Origin: Superficieibacter electus
GTDB taxonomy: Bacteria > Pseudomonadota > Gammaproteobacteria > Enterobacterales > Enterobacteriaceae
NCBI RefSeq assembly: GCF_002915575.1
Contig: NZ_PQGD01000006.1
Coordinates: forward strand, 1 to 64,000
DNA length: 64,000 nt
Direction of reading: 5' to 3'
Position 1 is the stretch's first letter; each line of letters starts with the position of its first letter. The notes below the pieces were generated by a model that saw nothing but the letters and a program-made list of their open reading frames with translations, was not told the origin of the DNA and did not search any database. The position numbers and the translations under genes are program-made. Shown here piece by piece: positions 44,224 to 54,007 of the stretch.

Positions 44224-44513
44224 TAGCGAATGGTAAATTTGCGCCAGGACGAGTCGCCCTGCGAAGGTTCCGTCAGCACCTTTTCAACGCGGGCGCTGCG
44301 GGGGCCACCTGCTTTTAACCACGTCAGCAGTTGTTCCACCCGTTCATTTTCGCCACAGGCGACGACCTCTACGCTGCCATCATCAAGATTACGCGCGTAG
44401 CCGGTAAGGCCCAGCTTCTGTGCTTCATATTGCGTGGTATAGCGAAACCCGACGCCCTGGACTCTGCCATAAACCCAGCATTTTATGCAACGGGACGATT
44501 TTTCATCAGACAT
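44220..44513 (-). CDS. yccX: YccX/AcyP, acylphosphatase
   Basis: The 97-residue acylphosphatase has the active-site loop [10 protein letters not shown] (residues 15-24) with the catalytic Arg, and the catalytic Asn in [11 protein letters not shown]. It hydrolyses acyl phosphates. It is convergent with tusE, overlapping by 4 bases. The ATG at 44513 follows GAGGTGG; a GTG two codons upstream overlaps that site. Confidence 0.94.
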   Translation of the reverse strand: MSDEKSSRCIKCWVYGRVQGVGFRYTTQYEAQKLGLTGYARNLDDGSVEVVACGENERVEQLLTWLKAGGPRSARVEKVLTEPSQGDSSWRKFTIRY

Positions 44514-44662
44514 AGCCACCTCACGATGTCAAAACCTGAAGGTAAGTTTAACAGCACATCAGCATTGCAGGATACTGAAGAACGGTTTCCTTAACGCGTT
44601 GCAATTTCCGGGCGAAGTCGGGAAAATGCGCGAAATTTCTTTATCAGACAGAAAAGTAAATT

Positions 44663-45853
44663 ATGAGCGTACGTTTAGTGTTAGCGAAAGGGCGGGAGAA
44701 ATCTCTGCTGCGCCGCCATCCGTGGATCTTCTCCGGTGCAGTTGCCCGTATGGAAGGCAAAGCCAGCCGGGGTGAGACCATTGATATTGTCGATCATCAG
44801 GGCAAATGGCTGGCACGGGGAGCCTACTCTCCTGACTCACAGATCCGCGCCCGCGTCTGGACTTTTGACCCGCAGGAGTCAGTTGATATCGACTTTTTCG
44901 TGCGCCGCCTGCAACGTGCGCAAACCTGGCGCGACTGGCTGGCGAAGCGCGACGGACTGGATGCCTGGCGCGTGATCGCCGGAGAATCTGATGGCCTGCC
45001 TGGCGTTACCATCGACCGCTTTGGTCATTTTCTGGTGCTGCAGCTGCTGAGCGCTGGCGCAGAGTACCAGCGCGCGGCACTGATCTCCGCCCTTCAGTCA
45101 CTGTGGCCGGAATGTGCCATTTACGATCGCAGCGACGTTGCGGTGCGTAAAAAAGAAGGTCTTGAGCTGAGCCAGGGACCGGTTACCGGCGAACTGCCCC
45201 CCGATCTGCTGCCAATTCAGGAGCACGGTATGAAGCTGCTGGTGGATATCAAGGCTGGCCATAAAACTGGTTATTATCTCGATCAGCGCGACAGCCGTCT
45301 TGCCACCCGTCGCTACGTCGAAGACGCCCGCGTGCTGAACTGCTTCTCTTATACCGGCGGCTTTGCCGTTTCCGCGCTGATGGGCGGCTGCCGCCAGGTC
45401 ATCAGCGTCGACACCTCGCAGGAAGCGCTGGATGTGGCGAAACAAAACGTGGAGCTCAACCAGCTCGATCTCAGCAAAGCGGAATTTGTGCGCGATGACG
45501 TTTTTAAATTGCTACGCAAGTATCGCGACAGCGGCGAGAAATTTGACGTCATCGTCATGGACCCGCCGAAGTTTGTCGAAAATAAAAGCCAGCTACAGGG
45601 TGCCTGCCGCGGCTATAAAGACATTAATATGCTGGCGATCCAGTTGCTTAACCCCGGCGGCGTACTGCTGACCTTCTCCTGTTCTGGCCTGATGACCAGC
45701 GATTTATTCCAGAAAATTGTCGCTGATGCCGCTATAGATGCCGGACGTGATATACAATTTATAGAGCAGTTCCGTCAGGCCGCCGATCACCCGGTGATCG
45801 CTACCTATCCGGAAGGACTCTATCTGAAAGGGTTTGCCTGTCGCGTCATGTAA
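44663..45853 (+). CDS. rlmI: RlmI, 23S rRNA (cytosine-5-)-methyltransferase
   Basis: RlmI methylates C1962 of 23S rRNA, using SAM. The 396-residue protein has an N-terminal PUA domain (residues 1-75, [17 protein letters not shown]), then a Rossmann methyltransferase: [14 protein letters not shown] (SAM motif I), VIVMDPPKF (motif IV), and a catalytic cysteine in TFSCSG. Full length. An sigma-32 promoter begins right after the stop. Confidence 0.96.
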   Translation: MSVRLVLAKGREKSLLRRHPWIFSGAVARMEGKASRGETIDIVDHQGKWLARGAYSPDSQIRARVWTFDPQESVDIDFFVRRLQRAQTWRDWLAKRDGLDAWRVIAGESDGLPGVTIDRFGHFLVLQLLSAGAEYQRAALISALQSLWPECAIYDRSDVAVRKKEGLELSQGPVTGELPPDLLPIQEHGMKLLVDIKAGHKTGYYLDQRDSRLATRRYVEDARVLNCFSYTGGFAVSALMGGCRQVISVDTSQEALDVAKQNVELNQLDLSKAEFVRDDVFKLLRKYRDSGEKFDVIVMDPPKFVENKSQLQGACRGYKDINMLAIQLLNPGGVLLTFSCSGLMTSDLFQKIVADAAIDAGRDIQFIEQFRQAADHPVIATYPEGLYLKGFACRVM

Positions 45854-45881
45854 CTTGAAAACGGGAAATTTAGCCCCACAT
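45854..45881 (+). promoter_or_regulatory. Sigma-32 heat-shock promoter of hspQ
   Basis: CTTGAAA (45854-45860) and CCCCACAT (45874-45881) with a 13-base spacer, matching the sigma-32 consensus CTTGAAA-N11-16-CCCCATNT in all but one or two positions. It is placed 34 bases before the hspQ start. Confidence 0.88.
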
Positions 45882-45914
45882 TCCTTGTAGAGCGATTTTC
45901 CCCGGGAGGTGACA

Positions 45915-46232
45915 ATGATTGCCAGCAAATATGGCATTGGTCAGCAGGTCCGCCACACCCTGCTGGGCTATCTGGGCGTAATTGTGGATGTGGACGCTGA
46001 GTATTCTCTTGATGAACCGGCCGCTGATGAAATGGCGGTTAATGACGAGCTGCGTGCGGCTCCCTGGTATCATGTGGTAATGGAAGATGACAGCGGCCAG
46101 CCCGTGCACACTTATCTTGCCGAAGCTCAACTCAGCGGCGAGATGCTGGAGGAGCATCCGGAACAGCCTTCTATGGATGAACTGGCCCGGACCATTCGCC
46201 GCCAGCTTCAGTCACCCAGACTTTGCCACTAA
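45915..46232 (+). CDS. hspQ: HspQ, heat-shock protein and Lon specificity factor
   Basis: The 105-residue protein ([20 protein letters not shown], then [23 protein letters not shown]) is a YccV-like domain protein. In Yersinia and E. coli relatives HspQ directs Lon to substrates and promotes decay of a mutant DnaA. The ATG at 45915 follows GGGAGGTGACA; two extra in-frame codons upstream overlap that site. Its sigma-32 promoter is visible. Confidence 0.95.
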   Translation: MIASKYGIGQQVRHTLLGYLGVIVDVDAEYSLDEPAADEMAVNDELRAAPWYHVVMEDDSGQPVHTYLAEAQLSGEMLEEHPEQPSMDELARTIRRQLQSPRLCH

Positions 46233-46242
46233 TCTCCGCCTT

Positions 46243-46281
46243 TTAAAAAGCCCGTCGGCCTTGTGCCTGACGGGCTTTTTG
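46243..46281. terminator. Bidirectional terminator between hspQ and yccU
   Basis: Stem AAAAAGCCCGTCGGC / GCCTGACGGGCTTTTT, flanked by A- and T-runs, between convergent genes. Confidence 0.93.
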
Positions 46282-46695
46282 TTATTTCGCCAGACCCAGA
46301 CGGGGAATTTCAATTGCCGGGCAGCGATCCATCACCACGTTCAGTCCCGCGTCCTGCGCCAGCACCGCCGCCTGCTCATTGATTACGCCCAACTGAAGCC
46401 ACAGGGTTTTGGCCCCCACGGCAATGGCGTCCTGCGCCACACCCCATGCGGCCTCAGAGTTACGGAATACATCGACCATATCGATTTTCTCCGGCACCTC
46501 GGCCAGGGTGGCATATCCTTTTTGTCCCAGTAGCGTCGTTCCTGCTACTTTGGGTGAAACCGGGATCACGTGATAGCCCTGGTCGAGCAGATATTTCATG
46601 ACCCGATAGCTCGGACGTTCCGGTTTATCGCTCGCGCCGACCAGCGCAATGGTACGCGTTGATGTCAGGATGCCTGCAATATCATTTTCTTTCAT
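46282..46695 (-). CDS. yccU: YccU, CoA-binding-fold protein
   Basis: The 137-residue Rossmann-type CoA-binding domain protein has IALVGASDKPERPSYRVMKY (residues 17-36) as nucleotide-binding loop, and TLWLQLGVINEQAA. It is the orthologue of E. coli YccU. Role unknown. Unlike E. coli, no yccT lies upstream of it. Confidence 0.93.
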   Translation of the reverse strand: MKENDIAGILTSTRTIALVGASDKPERPSYRVMKYLLDQGYHVIPVSPKVAGTTLLGQKGYATLAEVPEKIDMVDVFRNSEAAWGVAQDAIAVGAKTLWLQLGVINEQAAVLAQDAGLNVVMDRCPAIEIPRLGLAK

Positions 46696-46871
46696 CTTAT
46701 CCTCCGGGCAGTTTCAGCCAGTGTACGATAATCCTGGCAGAGCGGCCACAGAACCCCCAAGGAGGTATCTGAAAATCGCCGTCAGAGATTATTCACATTT
46801 TTTGCTGGCGCAGGTTGCAGCGGCAGTCACATCCAGTAATCTGTAGGCAAATCACACTACGGATAATTATC

Positions 46872-47330
46872 ATGGAACTTACAACACGCTCTCTCCCGCC
46901 GCGTAAGCATATTGCGCTGGTAGCACACGATCACTGCAAAGAGATGCTCATGAAATGGGTGCAGCGCCATCAGCCATTACTGGCGCAGCACGTTCTGTAT
47001 GCGACCGGCACCACGGGGAATTTGATTCAGCGCGCCACCGGGCTTGAGGTAAATGCCATGCTTAGCGGCCCAATGGGGGGCGATCAGCAGGTCGGCGCAA
47101 TGATTTCAGAAGGCAAAATCGATGTGCTGATTTTTCTCTGGGACCCTCTTAACGCTGTACCGCACGACCCGGACGTGAAAGCCCTGCTGCGCCTGGCCAC
47201 GGTGTGGAATATTCCAGTGGCAACGAACGTTTCAACCGCCGATTTTATTATTCAGTCGCCGCAATTTAACGATAGCATTGATATTCTGATCCCGGATTAT
47301 CAGCGCTATCTTTCTGAACGGCTGAAGTAA
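46872..47330 (+). CDS. mgsA: MgsA, methylglyoxal synthase
   Basis: The 152-residue enzyme converts dihydroxyacetone phosphate to methylglyoxal and phosphate as a bypass in phosphate-poor glycolysis. Catalytic positions match E. coli: His19, Asp20, Asp71 (MGGDQ), Asp91, His98 and Asp101 ([11 protein letters not shown]). Length is the same. It is convergent with helD, stop codons two bases apart. Confidence 0.97.
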   Translation: MELTTRSLPPRKHIALVAHDHCKEMLMKWVQRHQPLLAQHVLYATGTTGNLIQRATGLEVNAMLSGPMGGDQQVGAMISEGKIDVLIFLWDPLNAVPHDPDVKALLRLATVWNIPVATNVSTADFIIQSPQFNDSIDILIPDYQRYLSERLK

Positions 47331-47332
47331 CG

Positions 47333-49387
47333 TCAGGGTTTACGCGCGACCGGTACATCAAGCTGCTTCAATGCTGCGACAAAGCGGGATGGCCGGTCCT
47401 TATTAAACAGTAACCAGACGCGCGCCCGCGCCCGGGTAATTGCCACATATAGCAGACGACGCTCTTCCGCGTCCGCAAAATCCTCAGGCTGTGCAAGCAG
47501 GGCCTGCTCCATCACCGACTCGCGTGCCGGCGCAGGAAAACCCTCCTGCCCTTCCTGCAATCCAAGTATAATCACGTAATCCGCCTGCTGGCCTTTACTG
47601 GCATGAATGGTCATAAACTCCAGGTTCAGGTTTGGCCAGCGGGTGGCAGCTTTTTCCAGTACGTCGGGTTTAAGGTGATGATAACGCGCGAGAAGCAAAA
47701 TCCGCTCTTCTGCCCGAACATAGCCGCTAAGCTTGTCCAGCAGGGCATCAAGCTGATCTTCGGCTAACAGCGTGACCGCTTTTTTATCGCCCGCTTTAAG
47801 GCTGTTGAGCGGCTTCTTAAGCTGATGCGGGTTTTGCTGAATCAAGCCATTGGCAATCTCGCCAATGCGCCCGTTAAAACGGTAGGTGGTATCCAGCACA
47901 CAGCGGTCCCCTTCGCCAAAGTAGTGATGAAACGCGGTTGTCAGGGTCATTTGCGCGCCGCTAAAGCGGTAAATAGCCTGCCAGTCGTCGCCAACCGCAA
48001 ACAGCGTGGTGTGAGAGTTCTGCTTCCGCAGCGCCGTCAGCAGGGCAGCACGCTGTGGCGAGATATCCTGAAACTCATCGACCAGAATATGCTTCCATGG
48101 ACTAACAAAGCGTCCCTTTTCCAGGATATTGATGGCCTGATGAATGAGCCCCGGAAAATCCACCGCGTTCTCTGCCTTTAGCGCTGATTTCCAGGCTTTG
48201 AGCAGCGGTGCCATCAATTTAATGCGGCGGCTGAAGAGATCGCGCACCTCTTCCGGCGCTGAAGCGATCATCTCTGCCTGCGCACCACCGTGCATCCGCA
48301 TCAGACTCACCCAGCGATCGAGACGGCTTGCTATCCGCCGCAGCACACTTTTATCGTTCCAGAAACTGCCCTGCGGAAGTTCCCATTCCATTTCCTCTTC
48401 CAGCCACTGCCGCCAGCCTTTGGCCTGGGCTTTTTTCTCCTGACACTGCTGTTGCCAGACGTCGGTTAATAATGCCTGGCGTGCGGGCGTGTTGTTCTCC
48501 AGTGTACTGACTTGCGGAACCTTTTTGCTGCCCTGACGGATAATATGTAATGCCAGTGAATGAAAGGTACGAGCGGAGATATCCTCAGTATGCAGTCGTT
48601 CACGTATTCGCTCATCCATTTCTTCAGCCGCTTTACGCCCGAAAGCCAGTAGCAGGATCTGATCTGCAGCTGCCTCGCCGCGGGCCAGCAGCCAACCCGC
48701 CCGTGCGACCAGGACCGACGTTTTGCCACTCCCCGCCCCGGCCAGCACCAGCAACGACTGTTCACCGTTCACCACCGCCCGGGCCTGCGCCGGATTTAGC
48801 GGTGAGGTTTCAACCTGTTCAAAGAATGATGCGTACTGGCTAAGCATAGTTTCAGTAAACGCCTGATTATGCGCCAGCCGACAGCTTTCGCTATCCTTAA
48901 GCCACGCCTGACACTGCCGCCAGGATTCGCGGCAGTTATCAAAGCTGTCAAGGCGGCTGGTCGGGACCGGCAATGCATCAAGAGCATTGCGGATCTGCTG
49001 TTGAAGCCCCTGAGTTTGCTGACGTGTCAGCCATTTGCCTTCACTGCTGCTGCGGGCAATCTCCGCCAGTTGCTCATTCAGCACTCGCGCGGCAATCTCA
49101 CTCATTTGCGCGCTCCAGGCTTCCCAGCGTGACATCAGGTGGCTATAAAAACGCAGCGTTTCACTCCACTCCGTGCCGTGCAGGCGCACAACTTTATCTT
49201 CCGGCAACACAAATTCCAGTTCGCCCCACACCAGTCCACGCTTACAGTGAACCGAAACTAACTGGTTGAAAGGAATAAGATATTCATGGCGTTCACCCGA
49301 GACTTTCACCCCGGCATTGAGTATTTCCACCCGGTCATAAGGGTGCTGTGCCATGCGTTTGCCCAGCGATGTGGCTTTCAGTTCCAT
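47333..49387 (-). CDS. helD: HelD, DNA helicase IV
   Basis: The 684-residue SF1 3'-5' helicase is UvrD/Rep-like, with Walker A VLAGAGSGKTSV near residue 212, then LLLAFGRKAAEEM and the DEXX box ILVDEFQDISP near 425. Motif VI is ERRLLYVAITRARARVW near 650. The N-terminal 150 residues form its HelD-specific extension. I start at the conserved MELKAT ATG at 49387, in line with the E. coli length. It acts in recombination through the RecF pathway. Confidence 0.96.
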   Translation of the reverse strand: MELKATSLGKRMAQHPYDRVEILNAGVKVSGERHEYLIPFNQLVSVHCKRGLVWGELEFVLPEDKVVRLHGTEWSETLRFYSHLMSRWEAWSAQMSEIAARVLNEQLAEIARSSSEGKWLTRQQTQGLQQQIRNALDALPVPTSRLDSFDNCRESWRQCQAWLKDSESCRLAHNQAFTETMLSQYASFFEQVETSPLNPAQARAVVNGEQSLLVLAGAGSGKTSVLVARAGWLLARGEAAADQILLLAFGRKAAEEMDERIRERLHTEDISARTFHSLALHIIRQGSKKVPQVSTLENNTPARQALLTDVWQQQCQEKKAQAKGWRQWLEEEMEWELPQGSFWNDKSVLRRIASRLDRWVSLMRMHGGAQAEMIASAPEEVRDLFSRRIKLMAPLLKAWKSALKAENAVDFPGLIHQAINILEKGRFVSPWKHILVDEFQDISPQRAALLTALRKQNSHTTLFAVGDDWQAIYRFSGAQMTLTTAFHHYFGEGDRCVLDTTYRFNGRIGEIANGLIQQNPHQLKKPLNSLKAGDKKAVTLLAEDQLDALLDKLSGYVRAEERILLLARYHHLKPDVLEKAATRWPNLNLEFMTIHASKGQQADYVIILGLQEGQEGFPAPARESVMEQALLAQPEDFADAEERRLLYVAITRARARVWLLFNKDRPSRFVAALKQLDVPVARKP

Positions 49388-49509
49388 GCGACGTTCGACC
49401 CTGACAATACCTGTTGTCACCCAGTTTAACCGTCAGATACCGGGTGCTCCAGCCAAAAAAACGTTACAATCATCGGGAACAATTATTCCCCTGCTTTTAC
49501 TGAGGCTGT

Positions 49510-49581
49510 ATGCGCACCGTTCTGAATATGCTCACATTTGTTCTGGCAGCATCTCTATCTGTTTTGGTACAGGATCGCTAA
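49510..49581 (+). pseudogene. yccF: yccF remnant (23 codons)
   Basis: The frame MRTVLNMLTFVLAASLSVLV-QDR starts like E. coli YccF (MRTVLNILNFVLGG) and keeps a ribosome-binding site (GAGG), but ends after 23 codons, four bases before the yccS start. The remaining 120 or so YccF codons are missing. It is likely a deletion scar, although a short leader peptide for yccS cannot be ruled out. Confidence 0.72.
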
Positions 49582-49585
49582 CGCT

Positions 49586-51721
49586 ATGCTAAGCCCTCTG
49601 ATTCGTCGCTATACCGGCAACAGCGTCTGGCTTTATAACGTCAGGATTTTTATCGCCCTGTGCGGCACGGCCGCCTTGCCCTGGTGGCTGGGAGAGGTAA
49701 AGCTCACTATCCCTTTGACTCTCGGAGTCGTGGCGGCGGCGCTGGCAGATCTGGATGACCGCCTCACCGGACGTTTACGCAATCTGGCGATTACGCTTAT
49801 CAGCTTTTTTATCGCTTCCGCATCGGTAGAACTGTTGTTTGACTGGCCATGGCTATTTGCCATCGGCCTGACCATTTCCACCAGCAGTTTCATTTTGTTA
49901 GGGGGACTGGGGCAGCGCTACGCCACTATCGCTTTTGGCGCGCTATTGATTGCCGTCTATACCATGCTTGGCGTGTCGTTATATGAGCACTGGTATCAGC
50001 AACCGTTGCTGCTGCTGGCAGGAGCCGTCTGGTATAATTTGCTGACGCTGAGCGGGCACCTTATTTTTCCCATTCGCCCGTTGCAGGATAACCTTGCCCG
50101 CAGCTACGAGCAGTTGGCACATTATCTTGAGCTAAAATCCCGCTTATTCGATCCGGATATTGAGGAAGAAAGCCAGGCTCCGATGTACGAACTGGCGCTG
50201 GCTAACGGGCAGCTCGTTGCTACCTTAAATCAAACTAAAGCGTCACTGTTAACACGCCTGCGTGGCGATCGGGGACAGCGCGGTACGCGACAAACACTGC
50301 ACTCTTATTTTGTCGCCCAGGACATTCACGAGCGTGCCAGCTCTTCGCACATTCAGTATCAAACGTTGCGCGACAGTTTTCGTTATAGCGATGTTATGTT
50401 TCGCTTTCAGCGGTTGCTATCAATGCAGGCGCAGGCCTGCCAGCAGCTTGCTCAGGCCATCCGGATGCGTACCCCCTGGCAGCACGATCCCCGTTTTGAA
50501 AAAGCCTTTATTCATCTGGATGCTGCGCTTGATCGGGTACGGGCCTCAGGCGTACCCGATGAACAGGCTAAGGCGCTGGGCTTTCTACTCAATAATTTAC
50601 GTGCCATTGACGCACAACTGGCGACGATTGAATCCGGGCAGGCGCAGGTTCCCTCCCGTAACGAGACCGAAAACCTGCTGGCCGATGACCGTCTGCACGG
50701 TTTTAGCGATATTCGTACGCGTTTAGCCCGTAACATGACGCCGGAATCCGCGCTGTTTCGTCATGCCGTACGGATGTCGCTGGTGCTGTGTGTTGGTTAT
50801 GCCTTTATTCAGTTTACCGGCCTGCATCATGGCTACTGGATCTTATTGACCAGCCTGTTTGTTTGTCAGCCCAACTATAATGCGACCCGCCATCGCCTGG
50901 CACTGCGCGTTATTGGCACCCTCGTCGGAGTAGCCATCGGTTTACCGGTTCTGTTTTTTGTGCCGTCTGTTGAGGGGCAACTGATTTTAATCGTGCTGAC
51001 CGGAGTGCTATTTTTCGCGTTTCGTAACGTACAGTACGCCCATGCCACAATGTTCATTACGCTGCTGGTCTTGTTATGTTTTAACCTGCTGGGTGAAGGG
51101 TTTGAAGTGGCGTTGCCGCGCATTTTCGACACGCTAATCGGTTGTGCTATTGCCTGGGCGGCGGTCAGTTTTATCTGGCCGGACTGGCAGTTTCGTAATC
51201 TTCCGCGCGTGCTGGAGCAGGCAATCACTGCTAATTGTCGTTATCTCGATGCCATTCTTGAGCAATACCATCAGGGTCGTGATAATCGCCTGGCATACCG
51301 TATCGCGCGCCGGGACGCCTATCATCGCAATGCGGAACTGGCCTCGGTAGTATCAAACATGTCGACGGAACCTAACGCTTCTGCTGAGATGCGGGAAAAA
51401 GCATTCCGGCTTTTATGCCTGAACCATACTTTTACCAGCTATATTTCAGCACTGGGTGCGCACCGGGAAAAATTAAGCAACGAGGCAGTACTGAACCTGC
51501 TCGATGATGCGGTATGTTATGTTGATGATGCATTTCACCATACGCCAGACGATGAACCGCGAGTGCGTCAGGCGCTGGACGATCTTACTCTGCGCATTCA
51601 TCATCTTGAACCTCATACCCAGAGTACCGAGCCGCTGGTTCTGCAACAGATTGGCCTGTTGATCGCCCTGCTGCCGGAAATTAGTCGCTTGCAGCAGCAG
51701 GTGACACCGCCTGTACAATAA
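49586..51721 (+). CDS. yccS: YccS, FUSC/YccS-type inner-membrane protein
   Basis: The 711-residue inner-membrane protein has two hydrophobic blocks, each with about six helices (residues 20-180 and 390-530), separated and followed by large soluble parts. This is the YccS/YhfK fusaric-acid-resistance-like layout. It is similar to E. coli YccS throughout. The ATG at 49586 starts MLSPLIRRYTGNS. Its upstream partner yccF is lost here. Function is unproven. Confidence 0.94.
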   Translation: MLSPLIRRYTGNSVWLYNVRIFIALCGTAALPWWLGEVKLTIPLTLGVVAAALADLDDRLTGRLRNLAITLISFFIASASVELLFDWPWLFAIGLTISTSSFILLGGLGQRYATIAFGALLIAVYTMLGVSLYEHWYQQPLLLLAGAVWYNLLTLSGHLIFPIRPLQDNLARSYEQLAHYLELKSRLFDPDIEEESQAPMYELALANGQLVATLNQTKASLLTRLRGDRGQRGTRQTLHSYFVAQDIHERASSSHIQYQTLRDSFRYSDVMFRFQRLLSMQAQACQQLAQAIRMRTPWQHDPRFEKAFIHLDAALDRVRASGVPDEQAKALGFLLNNLRAIDAQLATIESGQAQVPSRNETENLLADDRLHGFSDIRTRLARNMTPESALFRHAVRMSLVLCVGYAFIQFTGLHHGYWILLTSLFVCQPNYNATRHRLALRVIGTLVGVAIGLPVLFFVPSVEGQLILIVLTGVLFFAFRNVQYAHATMFITLLVLLCFNLLGEGFEVALPRIFDTLIGCAIAWAAVSFIWPDWQFRNLPRVLEQAITANCRYLDAILEQYHQGRDNRLAYRIARRDAYHRNAELASVVSNMSTEPNASAEMREKAFRLLCLNHTFTSYISALGAHREKLSNEAVLNLLDDAVCYVDDAFHHTPDDEPRVRQALDDLTLRIHHLEPHTQSTEPLVLQQIGLLIALLPEISRLQQQVTPPVQ

Positions 51722-51730
51722 TGGTAGTGT

Positions 51731-51755
51731 CGCGCCTGGCAAGCGTGTTCAGGCG
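51731..51755 (+). terminator. Hairpin after yccS
   Basis: Inverted repeat GCGCCTGg ... tCAGGCGC, nine bases after the yccS stop. T-run is weak, so it may be a partial terminator. Confidence 0.5.
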
Positions 51756-52047
51756 CGCTCCGATGATGCTTCAGACAATAAAGTTTTGCTAATATAAGTT
51801 ATTCTTAATTTAATAAGGCGGTAGTTATTTTCAGGCTGGGAAATAGATAATACCAGCTTATTAATTAAAACCTTATGTATTCTCGCTCGCAATATTAATA
51901 ATCACCCTATTTCTCCATAGCGTCTTTTTATGGACAGTGGCGGCATTACCGTTTGCAAAATCGCCCGGTGTTAGGTATACAGAAAAATAGCGCTCTGCAA
52001 AATATATTCTCCGTGAATGCAAAAGGATTTTAAATAAAGGATTGAAT
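51756..52047. other. AT-rich upstream region of the PTS gene
   Basis: It is about 290 AT-rich bases that must contain the PTS promoter. AAAGG lies seven bases before the start. No regulator gene or operator was recognised. Confidence 0.4.
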
Positions 52048-53319
52048 ATGAATTTATCCGCACAACAGGAAGTCTTACAAAAGCTTCTCGTTCCCATTGC
52101 CAATAACATCGCGCAGCAGAAACACTTGCAGGCTATTAAAGATGGAATGATTGCCATTATTCCCATTATCATTGTTGGTTCATTCTCATTACTCCCTGTT
52201 GCCATTAAAAATCTGCTGGGAGAAGGTTCGGTCGCCGACTTTATAGGCGCACACTTGCATGGTCTGACGCTGGCCAGTCAGTTTACAACCGGGCTGGTAT
52301 CTGTCTATGCTGCCTTTTTTATCGCCAATGCACTGGCGAAATCGTATGGCATTTCAACGCTTATTACCGGAGTTTCCGCCGTAATTATGCATATCATTTT
52401 GAGTGCTGCTATTACGGACGGGAAATTAAGCACGACATATCTGGGCGCTGAAGGTCTTTTTACCAGTATCGTTTCTGCTATCATTACAGTTGAAATTACA
52501 CGGATGATGATCCAGCGAAAGTTGGTCATTAAAATGCCTGCTAGCGTGCCTCCCATGGTGATGGAAAGTTTTTTAGCGCTATTACCCCTTACCGTTACCG
52601 TTATTATTGCTGCGGTTATTTCAGTGAGTATTGTAGCCTTAACCGGGCAACCTTTTCCCCAATGGTTGATGACGATTCTGGCTCCGGCTGTAGACTCAAT
52701 GGATACCTTACCAGCGATGCTAATTATTATTTTCCTGACACAGCTATTATGGTTTTTTGGCCTTCACGGTCCGGCAATTACCTCTGCGGTATGGGTTCCT
52801 TTTGCCGTCACCTATGGTGCTGCAAATATCGCCGCCTGGGGTGCCGGGCAACCCGTTGAACATTTCTTTACCTTTGGTTATTACTACGCGCTTCTTCAGG
52901 TTTCTGGTTCTGGCCTGACAATCGGACTGGTGATTATGATGTGTTTTTCCCGTTCGAAAAACCTTAGCTCCATGGGCAAAGCAGCTATTGTTCCCTCTTG
53001 TTTTGGCATTAATGAACCGGTCATTTTTGGCACGCCTGTTATTTTAAATCCCTGGCTGTTTATCCCTTTTGTTTTTGGCCCACTGGTTGTGACCTGCCTT
53101 TGTTACTTTGCGATAAGCACGGGCATTGTTGGGCATCCCATTGCTGAGCCGCCGGGCTTCCTGCCACCAGGGGTCGGCGCATTTTTAATGACGCTGGACA
53201 TTAAAGCGGTGGTTCTGGTCGCGGTATGTCTGCTCCTTATGACCGCTTTTTACTATCCCTTCTTTAAGGCTATGGAAGCCCAGGAGTTACGTAAAGAGAA
53301 CATGGTCAGGGACGCATAA
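52048..53319 (+). CDS. PTS EIIC component, lactose/cellobiose family
   Basis: The 423-residue integral membrane sugar permease has about ten helices. The EIIC motif FGINEPVIFGTPVILNP (about 325-341) contains the substrate-binding Glu, and FGLHGPAITSAVW (about 235) is the other family signature. It resembles ChbC/CelB. No EIIA or EIIB gene is adjacent, so the partners must come from elsewhere. It is followed by a RarA-C-like gene at 28 bases spacing. Inserted between yccS and sxy, which are adjacent in E. coli. The sugar is not predictable. Confidence 0.9.
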   Translation: MNLSAQQEVLQKLLVPIANNIAQQKHLQAIKDGMIAIIPIIIVGSFSLLPVAIKNLLGEGSVADFIGAHLHGLTLASQFTTGLVSVYAAFFIANALAKSYGISTLITGVSAVIMHIILSAAITDGKLSTTYLGAEGLFTSIVSAIITVEITRMMIQRKLVIKMPASVPPMVMESFLALLPLTVTVIIAAVISVSIVALTGQPFPQWLMTILAPAVDSMDTLPAMLIIIFLTQLLWFFGLHGPAITSAVWVPFAVTYGAANIAAWGAGQPVEHFFTFGYYYALLQVSGSGLTIGLVIMMCFSRSKNLSSMGKAAIVPSCFGINEPVIFGTPVILNPWLFIPFVFGPLVVTCLCYFAISTGIVGHPIAEPPGFLPPGVGAFLMTLDIKAVVLVAVCLLLMTAFYYPFFKAMEAQELRKENMVRDA

Positions 53320-53347
53320 CTTTTAAAAAGAGAAGAGGAGCTATGAA

Positions 53348-53950
53348 ATGACCTACGATATCTGGTCTGAATTAAAAACAAAGAATGATTTTCCTGCCGA
53401 TGAAATTATTTCGGCGCTGCAAAAAAGCATTCGCCGTGGCCTCGTCGAGGAGGCATGCCGATTTGCCTATGAAATGTACACCACCTCTCCGTTATTGCTG
53501 GATAAACTATGGCGCAGACTGCTGGCTATCTCCGTTGAGGATATTGGTTTTGGCAACCTGGATGCTGCGGGGCTGGTACAAAACTTGTCTGAAATGCGTA
53601 AAAATTTTCCTTACGATGATGGCGATCAGCCTATCTTTTTTATTCATGCCATCCGTGTCTTGTGCAGTAGCGATAAAGATCGCTCCAGCGATCTGCTGAA
53701 AAACATCATTATTAAAAGCGTCGCCATGGGCGAATTGCCGGTCATTCCGGATGTCGCACTGGATAAGCACACCAAACGCGGTGCCGCAATGGGCAGAGGA
53801 TCGATGCATTTTCTACATGAAGCGTCAAAGGTAATACCGCAGCTGGACGTTGATAATGGCTATAAAGAACGTTACGCCAAAATTCTGGAAAATTATGATG
53901 CACAGAACGTGGTTCCTGGCGCATTTACCTTTAATCGTACCCAGTATTGA
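53348..53950 (+). CDS. Stand-alone RarA/MgsA C-terminal-like protein
   Basis: The 200-residue protein has no Walker motifs but matches the C-terminal, tetramerising region of AAA+ RarA (MgsA). Shared pattern: IISALQKSIRRG near residue 20, then LLAISVEDIGFGN near 60 (RarA: CLAIASEDVG..DP), IFFIHAIRVLCSS near 95 and DKHTKRGAAMGRG near 145. It follows a PTS EIIC gene by 28 bases with AGAGGAG, suggesting translation coupling or an operon. It has no signal or membrane part. Function unknown; a nucleic-acid role is not implied without the ATPase. Confidence 0.65.
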   Translation: MTYDIWSELKTKNDFPADEIISALQKSIRRGLVEEACRFAYEMYTTSPLLLDKLWRRLLAISVEDIGFGNLDAAGLVQNLSEMRKNFPYDDGDQPIFFIHAIRVLCSSDKDRSSDLLKNIIIKSVAMGELPVIPDVALDKHTKRGAAMGRGSMHFLHEASKVIPQLDVDNGYKERYAKILENYDAQNVVPGAFTFNRTQY

Positions 53951-54007
53951 AGGTTATGCTCAATAAAGGGGCGGCTGACGCCGCCCGCAACAGTCGTGTA
54001 ATGCCTG

